A stretch of DNA of 64,000 nucleotides from Terribacillus saccharophilus (GTDB lineage: Bacteria > Bacillota > Bacilli > Bacillales > Amphibacillaceae): assembly GCF_002272745.1 (NCBI RefSeq), contig NZ_NPBD01000007.1:558001-622000 (forward strand), read 5' to 3'. This document shows, one piece after another, positions 50,346 through 58,773 of this stretch. The translations under genes and the position numbers were made by a program. Position 1 is the stretch's first letter; each line of letters starts with the position of its first letter. A model generated the notes under the pieces. It did no database searches. It worked only from the letters and a program-made list of their open reading frames with translations, and was not told where the DNA came from.

Positions 50346-51132
50346 AGTTTGCTGCACCTGCAATGGCGCGCTCACGATATGCTTCTTTTTCTTCCTTGGA
50401 CATCTTCTTGTATTCATTGAGGAATTGGTCGTATTTCGGAATGACTTCGTCGATAGATCCATATTCCCGTACTTGTCCGAATTCCAGCCAAAGTATTTTA
50501 TCGCAGAACTGCTTCATTTGTCCAAGGGAGTGGCTGACGAAAATCATCGTTTTGCCTTTATCCTTGAATTCATGCATCTTGGCAAGGCTCTTCTCAGCGA
50601 AAGCTTTATCACCTACGGATAAAGCTTCATCGATAATCAATATCTCAGGATCGATATTAACAGAAATAGAGAAGCCAAGGCGTGATTTCATTCCGCTTGA
50701 ATAGTTTTTCACCGGCTGGTCGATAAATTTCTCCAGCTCAGCGAATTCAATGATTTTCGGTTCAAGCTCGGCAATTTCTTTCTTATTAAGTCCAAGCATC
50801 AAACACTTTAGTTCAATGTTCTGTCTGCCCGTCAAATCACCCTTCAAACCAGCGGAAACAGCAATCAAAGCTGCATCACCATTTAGGGTGACAGAGCCTG
50901 TCGTTTCCGGAACGATACCAGCAATGATATTCGACAAAGTCGATTTACCAGATCCGTTGATACCGATGAATCCAACAACATCACCTTTTTCAGCTGTAAA
51001 GCTGACATCGCGCAATGCGTAAAAATCTTCCCCGTATTCCTTTGGGAAAATGATGTCTTTAATACGGTCTGAGCTTTTGCTATATAATTTATATTTTTTG
51101 CTTACATTTTCAACGATAATTGATTTATCCAT
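50344..51132 (-). CDS. tagH: Teichoic acid export ATPase TagH, short form
   Basis: TagH drives export of undecaprenyl-linked teichoic acid through TagG. ABC motifs: Walker A GINGSGKST (about residues 57-65), signature YSSGMKSRLGFS (about 143), Walker B EILIIDEALSVGD, H-loop VSHSLGQM. At 262 residues it contains only the ATPase domain plus a short Lys/Glu-rich tail. B. subtilis TagH has an additional membrane helix and extracytoplasmic domain (527 residues in total); the short form is common in staphylococci (TarH). It lies 16 bp after tagG on the minus strand. The ATG follows AAAGGGATTTTT. Confidence 0.93.
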   Translation of the reverse strand: MDKSIIVENVSKKYKLYSKSSDRIKDIIFPKEYGEDFYALRDVSFTAEKGDVVGFIGINGSGKSTLSNIIAGIVPETTGSVTLNGDAALIAVSAGLKGDLTGRQNIELKCLMLGLNKKEIAELEPKIIEFAELEKFIDQPVKNYSSGMKSRLGFSISVNIDPEILIIDEALSVGDKAFAEKSLAKMHEFKDKGKTMIFVSHSLGQMKQFCDKILWLEFGQVREYGSIDEVIPKYDQFLNEYKKMSKEEKEAYRERAIAGAAN

Positions 51133-51148
51133 AAAAATCCCTTTCTAA

Positions 51149-51982
51149 TTAGAGAAAGTCGATAAAGTGTCTTCTGAAACGAATATGCAAGGCGGCACCA
51201 ATCATGAAGATGATTGCGGTGACTACCCAGAAGTAGATTGTGTACTCCCATGAGTTAATGAAGTACCAGCCATTCTGCCCCATCAATGATGCACGGTAGC
51301 CTTCGACAAGATAATAAAGCGGGTTAAGCTTCATTACTAATACCAAGAAATCCGGAAGCCTATGGGAGATCCAAAGGATAGGTGTCAGATATAGCACCAT
51401 TCTTAAAGTCGCTTGAAGAAGCAGCTGAATATCCCGTATAAGCGTTGTTAGAGTTGTCATAAGCAGTACAAAAGCATACGTAAATGCTACTGTAGCTATG
51501 ATGAAGTATGGAAGTTGCACTATATAGATACTAACCGGATATCCGGTGAATTGCATAAGGATAATTGTGAACACTACAAGAATTAAATGAGGATAAAGCT
51601 TCGAGAATATCGTGATATTTGGTATCACGCTCATTGGGAAGTTCATCTTCGATAATAACCGTAGTCTGGAATAGATAGATTTAGAACCTTGTGTAGCTGC
51701 TGGTTGGAAAAACATCCAAATAATTAAACCTGCAACGAGCCAAGGAAAGAATTGTAAATCTTCTCCTCCTGAGGGATTCGGAATCTCACGTGGTTTACCG
51801 CCACTGATTAAATAACCGAACACAAGCCAATAGATGGCAATTTGTATCAGCGGACTTATAACTTCCCACGCCAATCCAAGGTAGTTAGCATTATTGTTAT
51901 TCCTTAGTTCATAAAGCGATATGCGTCGAATGAGATTAAAATGCTTGAATTGTTCTTTGAGAACAGTAATTGCTGATTTCAT
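51149..51982 (-). CDS. tagG: Teichoic acid export permease TagG
   Basis: TagG is the membrane channel of the teichoic acid ABC exporter. It is 277 residues with six helices of the ABC-2 type. An N-terminal amphipathic gate helix (about 10-30, FNLIRRISLYELRNNN) precedes YLGLAWEVISPLIQIAIYW, a family signature, and the segment LTPILWISHRLPDFL with NPLYYLVEGYRASLMG is typical of polysaccharide/teichoic exporters. It is the first gene of tagGH. The ATG follows AGGAAGGACTTTTTT. A sigma-A promoter and PhoP-box-like repeats lie just upstream. Confidence 0.94.
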   Translation of the reverse strand: MKSAITVLKEQFKHFNLIRRISLYELRNNNNANYLGLAWEVISPLIQIAIYWLVFGYLISGGKPREIPNPSGGEDLQFFPWLVAGLIIWMFFQPAATQGSKSIYSRLRLLSKMNFPMSVIPNITIFSKLYPHLILVVFTIILMQFTGYPVSIYIVQLPYFIIATVAFTYAFVLLMTTLTTLIRDIQLLLQATLRMVLYLTPILWISHRLPDFLVLVMKLNPLYYLVEGYRASLMGQNGWYFINSWEYTIYFWVVTAIIFMIGAALHIRFRRHFIDFL

Positions 51983-52028
51983 AAAAAAGTCCTTCCTGCT
52001 AGGATGTTCTTTTGTTCAGACCTCTTAA

Positions 52029-52080
52029 ATTATACTAGCAACATCAATAGAAAACAATTTTAATTTACACTGCCTTTACA
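52029..52080 (-). promoter_or_regulatory. tagGH promoter with PhoP-box-like repeats upstream
   Basis: On the minus strand TTGTTT (52057-52052), 17 bp, TATAAT (52034-52029). Directly upstream the plus strand has TTTACA at 52064-52069 and 52075-52080, 11 bp apart (template-strand orientation for tagG). Confidence 0.65.
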
Positions 52081-52106
52081 ATAGAGAGCGATGATGTGAC
52101 AAAAGG

Positions 52107-52138
52107 AACTGCCACCCAAAAGAGGGGTGGCAGTTTCG
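52107..52138 (-). terminator. Terminator of the LCP gene
   Basis: AACTGCCACCC and GGGTGGCAGTT pair on the minus strand around CTCTTTT, followed by CCTTTTG. Located 6 bp after the stop. Confidence 0.88.
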
Positions 52139-52143
52139 GTAGT

Positions 52144-53490
52144 TTATGGTGTTACAGTACTTCCTGTCGAGTCGACAGAAGTGCTGTCATTTGTCGTGGT
52201 CCCTGTTGTATCTTCATAGGTTGTACCACTTGTAGAGTTGCTCGATGTGCTGTCAGTACTAGATCTGCCTGTATCATAGCTTGAAGTGCCAGTGCTTCCA
52301 TCTGTCGGTGAGCCGCTAGTTTCGGTGCTATTATCGGTAGAACCAGTTTCTCCAGTAGTTCCTGTGGTGCTATCAGTTGTACCAGTTTCACTGCTTGTAG
52401 AACCAGTAGAGTCAGTCGTTCCAGTACTATCTGTCGTACCGGTAATATCGTCATAAACTCCGCTGCCATCGGTTTCCACACTATCCGTGTCTACTTCCTC
52501 AGACAAATCAAGATGCTCACGAAGCTGCTTTTGAATATCTGCCAGAGAAGTTGGATCAACTTGGTAATACCAAATGCCGTCAGATAGCTTACCGCCGGTG
52601 CCATCAAGGTTCAATGTGTTAATCTTCAGGTCATTGCTTGTACCATAAGAGATAAAACTCTTGATCTGATCAAATGTAAGACTTGTACTTAGGTTGTCGC
52701 CTACATCCTGAATTAATGCATCATATTTAAATACTGATCCTGCAGAAGATGCTTTTGTGATCATTGCCTTAATGATTTCCTGCTGGCGTTTACCGCGTTC
52801 GATATCGTTATCGTAATGACGGGTACGTGCAAGGGCTAGTGCTTCTTCGCCATTAAGCTCCTGCATTCCTTCTTCCAAATGAATAGCATCTTTCTGATCC
52901 TTAGAGTTCTGCTCATACAGCTCGTAAGGAACTTCTACATCAATACCGCCAAGTGTATCAATAATGTCCATGAAGGCATTGAAGTTGATTTCTGCATAAT
53001 AGTCAACGGGAACGTTAAGGAAGTTCTCCACAGTTTCTACACTAGCTTGGGCACCGCCATAAGCGTGTGCGTGGGTGATTTTCGTCTGACGATCGACTTC
53101 CGGTACGTACACATAGGAGTCACGCGGGATGCTCAAAAGATCTACGCTATGTTCTTTCTTATTGAAAGTAGCAAGGATCATCGCATCGGAGCGGGAATTT
53201 CCTTCATCGCGTGTGTCACTGTCGTCCACTCCCATGAATAGAATCGAAACATTGTCCTCCACCGGGTCGACTGCTTCATCTCTCAATGCTGATTTGTCTC
53301 GTGTATCTGCGACATGGGCATTATCAATGGCACTGGCTGCGGAGGTCCATAAATGAGCAGCATACGCTGCTCCTCCTGCTCCAAGGATTAAAACGGGGAT
53401 AAGAAGCAGCATCAAAATTCGTTTTTTATTTACTTTTTTCTTCACTATTCGCCTGGGAGGCTGGGCTTGGTAAGGTGACCTTCTTCTCAT
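52144..53490 (-). CDS. LytR-CpsA-Psr (LCP) ligase with long Ser/Thr tail
   Basis: LCP enzymes attach teichoic acid or other undecaprenyl-linked polymers to peptidoglycan outside the cell. The protein is 448 residues: basic N-terminus, one membrane helix (about 26-46), then the LCP domain (about 75-330) with ILFMGVDDSD, RSDAMILATF (catalytic region), LLSIPRDSYVYV, INFNAFMDIIDTLGGIDV and LARTRHYDNDIERGKRQQ with conserved arginines. The last about 115 residues are low-complexity Ser/Thr/Gly/Asp, an unusual extracellular tail. It lies next to tagGH and is the likely WTA ligase (TagT/U/V type); which paralogue cannot be told. The ATG follows AAAGGAGTTTAATC. Confidence 0.92.
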   Translation of the reverse strand: MRRRSPYQAQPPRRIVKKKVNKKRILMLLLIPVLILGAGGAAYAAHLWTSAASAIDNAHVADTRDKSALRDEAVDPVEDNVSILFMGVDDSDTRDEGNSRSDAMILATFNKKEHSVDLLSIPRDSYVYVPEVDRQTKITHAHAYGGAQASVETVENFLNVPVDYYAEINFNAFMDIIDTLGGIDVEVPYELYEQNSKDQKDAIHLEEGMQELNGEEALALARTRHYDNDIERGKRQQEIIKAMITKASSAGSVFKYDALIQDVGDNLSTSLTFDQIKSFISYGTSNDLKINTLNLDGTGGKLSDGIWYYQVDPTSLADIQKQLREHLDLSEEVDTDSVETDGSGVYDDITGTTDSTGTTDSTGSTSSETGTTDSTTGTTGETGSTDNSTETSGSPTDGSTGTSSYDTGRSSTDSTSSNSTSGTTYEDTTGTTTNDSTSVDSTGSTVTP

Positions 53491-53558
53491 GATTAAACTC
53501 CTTTATTTACTGATGTATCTGTATGTTTATTCATTAATTTTGCTGGTAAAGTCTACCT

Positions 53559-53610
53559 GTTAGCAGAACATGCTAACCTTAATTGTACTATGAAACAGTA
53601 ACAACGTAAA
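53559..53610 (-). promoter_or_regulatory. LCP gene promoter with downstream palindrome
   Basis: On the minus strand TTTACG (53610-53605), 17 bp, TACAAT (53587-53582), then GTTAGCA-GAACA/TGTTC-TGCTAAC, perfect 7-bp arms (53559-53577) at about the start of the transcript. It could be an operator or a 5' hairpin. Confidence 0.5.
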
Positions 53611-53739
53611 ATTACTATTATATTACAAGTCTTTCCCGCTAGTGACTGGGCTTAGGCAGTGCTCATGAACAATTTTCTAAACTTTTTCCACACTTTTTCG
53701 GGGCAGGTTCCGATTATAGCTGTGAAAGGAGGGGAGAAC

Positions 53740-53967
53740 ATGGCAGTCATTGCAACCCATAACAAAACACGCCTTAGCATCGTATTGTATGATGGCGTGG
53801 ATCCGGACACAGGCAAAGACAAATACAAAACAAAATCTTTTAACAACATCAGACTTGATGCGACACCGGATGAGCTGCAGGCATTCGCCGATGCATTGGT
53901 ACCATTGCAGCAGCGCAATCTGTACGCAGTAGAAAAGAACGACCACTCGATCCTGCGTGAATCTTAA
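53740..53967 (+). CDS. DUF1659 protein
   Basis: A 75-residue small protein of the DUF1659 type, common in Bacillaceae in a trio with DUF2922 and YvrJ proteins. It is predicted beta-rich: LSIVLYDGVDPDTGKDKYKT, then a short helix DELQAFADALVPL, with the end NLYAVEKNDHSILRES. The frame is open upstream to 53659, but the ATG at 53740 after AAAGGAGGGGAGAAC is the start. Two other small genes follow at 25 and 63 bp. No function is known to me; the three are probably an operon. Confidence 0.85.
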   Translation: MAVIATHNKTRLSIVLYDGVDPDTGKDKYKTKSFNNIRLDATPDELQAFADALVPLQQRNLYAVEKNDHSILRES

Positions 53968-53992
53968 TTCGACAGAAAAGGAGGAATAAACC

Positions 53993-54202
53993 TTGAAGAA
54001 GCTTGATCTACAGTTTTTAAATGAAGCTGGCAAGACTGTGACCATCAGCTTGGAGCAGCCCGTTGAACCATTCGACGAGGCAGCAATCAATCAGGCGATG
54101 GATGTGATTCTCACGCAGAATGTCATCTCTTCGAGCGGCGGACCGCTTGTCTCGAAAAAAGCAGCCCGTATCGTCGATCGTACCGTAGAGGAAGTATTTT
54201 AA
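53993..54202 (+). CDS. DUF2922 protein
   Basis: A 69-residue protein of the DUF2922 family: it starts KKLDLQFLNEAGKTVTISLE and has a short helix (DEAAINQAMDVILTQNVI). The start is TTG after AAAGGAGGAATAAACC. It is the middle gene of the small trio with DUF1659 and YvrJ. No function is known to me. A terminator-like hairpin follows, so the next gene may be made at a lower level. Confidence 0.85.
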   Translation: MKKLDLQFLNEAGKTVTISLEQPVEPFDEAAINQAMDVILTQNVISSSGGPLVSKKAARIVDRTVEEVF

Positions 54203-54208
54203 TCCCAA

Positions 54209-54240
54209 TGGAGTGCAGCCGCTGAGAGCTGCACTCCTTT
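54209..54240 (+). terminator. Hairpin with T-run after the DUF2922 gene
   Basis: GGAGTGCAGC and GCTGCACTCC pair around CGCTGAGA, followed by TTTTT. It lies before the YvrJ gene, so read-through or a weak promoter would be needed for that gene. Confidence 0.88.
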
Positions 54241-54265
54241 TTAAATAAGAAAGGAGGCGTACCAG

Positions 54266-54400
54266 ATGGAGCCATGGCTTGCGATCATAAAGGAATTCGG
54301 ATTTCCGGCAGCAGTCACCTTCTATTTGATGCACCGGATCGAAAACAAGTTGAATACGCTGATTGCTTCCATCCATAGTCTGCCGGAGAAGCTGAAATGA
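54266..54400 (+). CDS. YvrJ-family small protein (44 aa)
   Basis: ATG at 54266, preceded by AAAGGAGGCGTACCAG, opens a 44-residue frame: MEPWLAIIKEFGFPAAVTFY, then LMHRIENKLNTLIASIHSLP. A membrane-associated N-terminal helix with a Gly-Phe-Pro turn, then a charged helix, is the YvrJ family pattern. It is the third member of the DUF1659/DUF2922/YvrJ group, whose role is unknown. The length is typical of the family. Confidence 0.82.
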   Translation: MEPWLAIIKEFGFPAAVTFYLMHRIENKLNTLIASIHSLPEKLK

Positions 54401-54450
54401 AGAAGACCAGCTTCCCTAAGTTAAGGGGTGCTGGTCTTCTTCTTTCCTTC
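54401..54450. terminator. Bidirectional terminator between yvrJ and the sensor kinase gene
   Basis: AGAAGACCAGC and GCTGGTCTTCT pair, with an inner CCCT/AGGGG stem, then TCTTTCC. It contains the sensor kinase stop codon on the minus strand. Confidence 0.85.
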
Positions 54451-57423
54451 TGTTAGCGGAACTGTAATCTGTATAGTTGTCCCCAGACCTGCTTCGCTGC
54501 ACAATAGAAGCCCGCAGCCATTTAATTTTTGCAGACGGGTGTGAGTATTGATCATGCCGATGCTATCTGTGTGTCCTTCAGATGTATTCAAGAATCGCTG
54601 TTTATCGGGCGGAATGCCAACTCCGTCATCTTTAATATGAATGATGGCATTGTCTTCTTTTTTAAATAATTGAATGAGGATAGAACCACCCTCTTCTTTT
54701 GGCTGCAGCCCATGAAGGACAGCATTCTCAACTAAGGGCTGCAGTGTCAGGGGAGGGATAAAGAATTGCAGTTCGCGGTCTATATCCCACTTCACTTGAA
54801 GCCTTTCGCCAAATCGTTCCTTCTGGATATATAAATAGGAACGTACTAGATCCAGTTCCTCTTCTATAGGAATGGTGCTCGATAAATTTTTTCCATTGAA
54901 ACTAGTTTGCAAGTAGTTGCCAAATTCCTGAAGCAGACGCATCATGCGGTCCGTATCGATCGTGCTCAGTGCTGCGATTGTATTCAAAGTATTAAAGAGA
55001 AAATGTGGATGAATCTGCGCTTGAAGCCATGCTGCTTCAATACGAAGGCGATCCTCGATCGAACCTTTAAGCTCCAGCATAGATTTGATCCGTGTTTTCA
55101 TTTCAATCATATCTACCGGTTTTGTGACATATTCATTGGCACCTGCTTGGAAACCGGCATAGACATCTTCAGGCTGAGAGCGGGCTGTAAGCAGTAAAAC
55201 TGGTAATTCTGTAAGGTTGTATCGGCTGCGGATCGTTTTCGTCAATTGGAAACCGGATATTTCCGGCATCATCACATCGATGATTAGTAAATCCCATTTC
55301 TCAGTGTCTAGTTGTTGGATGAAATCGGATGGTGATGCAGTTGTGCTGATGTGGTAGCCATCCGCTTCCAAAGCTTGTTTAAGAATCATTAAATTCACGG
55401 GGTCATCATCTATCGCGAGAATACGATAACCAGAGGCAGCTGGAACACCTTGTTCCGTAAGCTGTTCCGCAGCGGCAACCTCGGTGAAGGTAATATTTCC
55501 CGTGATGGATTTATTCTTCTGTTCCGCAGCGAGTGGTAAGCTGAGTGTAAAGACAGAACCTTTTCCCAGTTCTGATTCTGCGGTTAAAGAACCACCGTGC
55601 ATCTCGGCCAGCTGTCTGCTGATACCAAGACCAAGACCGATCCCCTCGCTTTCGGAAATAGAATTGTTTCCTTTCTCATAAGGAAGGAAAATGCGTGTTT
55701 TGGTATCCGAATCCATTCCGATACCAGTATCCATTACCTTAACTTGGAGATACGATTCATCTGCTGAAACCTTGATTGTGATGTTCCCTTCCGGCGTAAA
55801 CTTCAACGCGTTATGAAGCATATTTGTCACAATCTGTGTGACTCGATGTTCATCTGCATATATGTAAGGAAGGCTATCCGACATTCCCATGTGTATTGTT
55901 ACATTCTTCTCATCCGTCATAAATCGAAGCATATCCACTGTTCCAACCAAGATTGGTTCAATGGAGATAGAAGCTGGTTCGAGACGGACCTTATTGGACT
56001 TCATCTGGGTAACGTCAATCAGATCGTTTATAAGATAAGACATCTTCCGACTAATTGTTTGAATCAGTTCGAGCTGATATCTACTGCGATTCTTAAGCTT
56101 ATCTTCTTGCTCCAGTACACTTTGAACCATATTCATCATCCCATGCAAAGGTGTGCGTAGCTCATGGGATGTGTTCGCTAAAAATTGGTCTTTTCGTTTC
56201 TGTTCTGTTTCCAATTCCTCGATGTATTGCTTGTTCTCTGCTTCCGTCTGGAAAAAGCGGAGGAACCAAAAGCTGCAGAAGCATACTAATGCAAGTGTAA
56301 TATCGAAAGGATAGAAGCCAGCCTTGATGGCAGCCCGCAGGGTATCCTCCAAGATTGGGAGATTACCTACAAATATAGTCCAGGCTACATGAGAGACAAC
56401 GGCAGCACCAGCGAGAAACAATGGTAAGGCTCTCTCTCCACTAAGAAAAACAGTACGGAATAAAATCAAAAAGATGATGGAGAAAGCTATTGATAGGGAA
56501 ATAGCAATTCCAATAACATATCGCACGATTTCTATCGGTGCTGCAAGAATATAGATCAAGTACGCTGTAAACAGGAAATAAAGAATTTTAAATGGCCATT
56601 TGGAAGCAGCTTTTGTGAAGGTAAAGACAACAAAAAGCAGAAAGAAAAAGCTTAAGCCAATATAACTGAAATAAACAGTTCTTACATACCATTCGTGACT
56701 CAGTGGCATCACATAACCCAAAGTATTGTAATCGGAAGTCACAACAGCTATGCTCGCCAATAGAGCTGCTATCGAAAAGAATAAGGTGCCAATTTTCTTT
56801 GGTTTCATTAAATAAAGTACAAATGCATACAATGCGTGGATAAATATGATGGCACCAACAAAAAACTGGAGTAAGCCTGCTTGATATGTTTCCTTTTGAA
56901 TCTGCTGTGACGAGCCAAATCTCACGTTGATCAATGACCGTGCCCGCTCATTGCCGTGGAATTCATCAAACGTGAGCCTGATTTTGAGTTGACCGTTCTC
57001 ATCTGCTCGTAAATCTGTAACAGAAACAGGAGTGGGCGGCCCTTTTTCGAAGTCTGTTGCTTGATAAACGAGCTGATCGTTGGCATATACCGAGAAATTA
57101 GAATAAAGAGATCGGACGGACAGAGCATAGCGGTCAACTTGCTCACCGACTTGTATAGTCATTTCATAAGTACCTGCAGCTTCTGCTTGCATATACTTTG
57201 GAAGGTCTGTATAGAGAGGATTATCAGATTTGCTTGTCTGCTTCCAATCTCCATTCAGTGCAATAGAATGACTGTTTGAAAAATCAACTTGGCGTGCGTC
57301 CAACTGCCCTTCAGCTGCCTCAGGCTGAACATCAGGTGTCTGTGTGTGATACCAGACTATTCTACCCAACGTCAAGACAACTGCAAAAGCTAAAATGATC
57401 ATCAGTTTCGTGCTGCGTTTCAT
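54421..57423 (-). CDS. Hybrid sensor with two kinase modules: 7TM-DISM, HisKA-HATPase, REC, LytS-type kinase
   Basis: The 1000-residue protein has an N-terminal helix, an extracellular 7TMR-DISM-type sensing domain (about 35-170) and seven membrane helices (about 180-390). A first kinase module follows: HisKA with His in ANTSHELRTPLHG (about 418) and HATPase GIGLGLGISRQLAE. A receiver domain has Asp in LLIIDVMMPEISGF (about 718) and Lys in VTKPVD. A second kinase of LytS type has IHPHFLFNTLNTIAAL (about 804) and its own ATPase ending (VENAVLHGLQPKEEGG, DDGVGIPPD). Two different kinase types in one chain is uncommon. It follows the response regulator gene by 16 bp and is divergent from a giant adhesin, a probable target. 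Confidence 0.9.
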   Translation of the reverse strand: MKRSTKLMIILAFAVVLTLGRIVWYHTQTPDVQPEAAEGQLDARQVDFSNSHSIALNGDWKQTSKSDNPLYTDLPKYMQAEAAGTYEMTIQVGEQVDRYALSVRSLYSNFSVYANDQLVYQATDFEKGPPTPVSVTDLRADENGQLKIRLTFDEFHGNERARSLINVRFGSSQQIQKETYQAGLLQFFVGAIIFIHALYAFVLYLMKPKKIGTLFFSIAALLASIAVVTSDYNTLGYVMPLSHEWYVRTVYFSYIGLSFFFLLFVVFTFTKAASKWPFKILYFLFTAYLIYILAAPIEIVRYVIGIAISLSIAFSIIFLILFRTVFLSGERALPLFLAGAAVVSHVAWTIFVGNLPILEDTLRAAIKAGFYPFDITLALVCFCSFWFLRFFQTEAENKQYIEELETEQKRKDQFLANTSHELRTPLHGMMNMVQSVLEQEDKLKNRSRYQLELIQTISRKMSYLINDLIDVTQMKSNKVRLEPASISIEPILVGTVDMLRFMTDEKNVTIHMGMSDSLPYIYADEHRVTQIVTNMLHNALKFTPEGNITIKVSADESYLQVKVMDTGIGMDSDTKTRIFLPYEKGNNSISESEGIGLGLGISRQLAEMHGGSLTAESELGKGSVFTLSLPLAAEQKNKSITGNITFTEVAAAEQLTEQGVPAASGYRILAIDDDPVNLMILKQALEADGYHISTTASPSDFIQQLDTEKWDLLIIDVMMPEISGFQLTKTIRSRYNLTELPVLLLTARSQPEDVYAGFQAGANEYVTKPVDMIEMKTRIKSMLELKGSIEDRLRIEAAWLQAQIHPHFLFNTLNTIAALSTIDTDRMMRLLQEFGNYLQTSFNGKNLSSTIPIEEELDLVRSYLYIQKERFGERLQVKWDIDRELQFFIPPLTLQPLVENAVLHGLQPKEEGGSILIQLFKKEDNAIIHIKDDGVGIPPDKQRFLNTSEGHTDSIGMINTHTRLQKLNGCGLLLCSEAGLGTTIQITVPLTEGKKKTSTP

Positions 57424-57439
57424 ATTGTCCTCCTGCTAG

Positions 57440-58558
57440 TCAAGCCTGCATATGCCGTTCTTTCCACGATTCGTACCAATCCACCAGTTCTGCTTCCGGA
57501 GCAATATCAAATTCTTCCTCCAGCATCTGCTTTAAGCGTTCATACTGTTGCACAACTTGACCGGATACCCCTGAAATATCATATACATGCATGAGTCGTA
57601 TATAACTGTGCGCAATATACGGGTAATCCGATTGCATACGCAAGTAAAGCGAAATGGCATCTTCCACAATGTTCTGCTCCTCTAAATATAACCCAACCTG
57701 TGTAGCAGTTTTATACCAATTCTCTCTCAGCTGCCTCTGCTCCGATTCTGCCCAAGCGTAAGCTTCTGCAGAGAAATAATCCCCTTTGTATTCCCGAAGG
57801 AGTCCTTGATAACTGGTTAGAGAATGCTCAGTCAATGCCGGAAGTTGTGTTAATTGATTCCGCCATTCCATAACGTCAACTTCAGCATCTCCTAAGTGAA
57901 GCTGGTAGCACTGATTGGCGCTGCTCAATGACAGACCGGGAACCGATGCAGACAATGTCTTCCGGATAACATAGATAGTGGAATACAGCTGCGTAAAAGC
58001 CTTCTCAGGCTCCTTCTCTTCCCAGAACTCTTCAACCAGTACATCTTTTCGTACGGGCTTCTCTGCATGATGAAGCAGATAGCAGAAAACCTCCTTAGCT
58101 TTGGATGTTCGCCATTGAACAGGCAATGTCTCACCAATCTGAAGGAATTGTAATGTTGGCATACAGTTGATGCGAATAGGTGCATGAGATGCAATTTTCT
58201 GGACTTCCGTGTCCGAGCGGTGGATCGTCTTCCTTAATCTATCTTTCTGAATTGGCTTCACAATATAATCCAGGGCATTTAATTCAAACGCCTGAACGGC
58301 ATATTCATGGTAACCAGTAACGAATACAATTGGTAAATTCGGATGTTCTTCTTGTATGGATGCTGCAAGTTCGACGCCATTTATAGAGCCAATCTTTATA
58401 TCTAGAAAAAGCAGTTCTGGTTTCTTTTCTTTAATTTTTTCTGTTAATCCACGAGAGGTCTGATAAGCACCGACAATAGTAAAGTCTCCAATGCTATGTA
58501 ATTGTGTTTCGAGAAATTGCAGCGCTAACGGCTCATCGTCTACGAGCATTACTCTCAT
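57440..58558 (-). CDS. Response regulator with OmpR-like and BTAD (SARP-type) domains
   Basis: A 372-residue regulator. The receiver domain (1-120) has VDDEPLAL acid pair, phospho-Asp in LLFLDIKIGS (about 53), Thr in FVTGYHEYA and Lys in YIVKPIQK. A winged-helix DNA-binding domain (about 145-225) and a C-terminal bacterial transcriptional activation domain (about 235-370, TPR-like helices ending in EEEFDIAPEAELVDWYESW) follow, the layout of SARP-type activators. It is first in the operon with the dual-kinase sensor (16-bp gap). The ATG follows AGGAGGCTATAGT. The divergent adhesin gene is the likely target. Confidence 0.9.
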   Translation of the reverse strand: MRVMLVDDEPLALQFLETQLHSIGDFTIVGAYQTSRGLTEKIKEKKPELLFLDIKIGSINGVELAASIQEEHPNLPIVFVTGYHEYAVQAFELNALDYIVKPIQKDRLRKTIHRSDTEVQKIASHAPIRINCMPTLQFLQIGETLPVQWRTSKAKEVFCYLLHHAEKPVRKDVLVEEFWEEKEPEKAFTQLYSTIYVIRKTLSASVPGLSLSSANQCYQLHLGDAEVDVMEWRNQLTQLPALTEHSLTSYQGLLREYKGDYFSAEAYAWAESEQRQLRENWYKTATQVGLYLEEQNIVEDAISLYLRMQSDYPYIAHSYIRLMHVYDISGVSGQVVQQYERLKQMLEEEFDIAPEAELVDWYESWKERHMQA

Positions 58559-58773
58559 ACTATAGCCTCCTGCATAAAGTCTTCTAGCTAGTATTATAAC
58601 AATCTGTTGTGGGAATTAAGCCTGTATTTGGAAGATTTTTTGCCTTTCGACAATATTTGCAGGTCTTTTATCACTCCTTTTTGGATAAAATGTACAGTTT
58701 TTGTTCAGAATCCTTTGCTAATGTGAGGAAGTCTGGCTGATACCGATAAAAAATTGTAGAGGAGAACGAGAGA

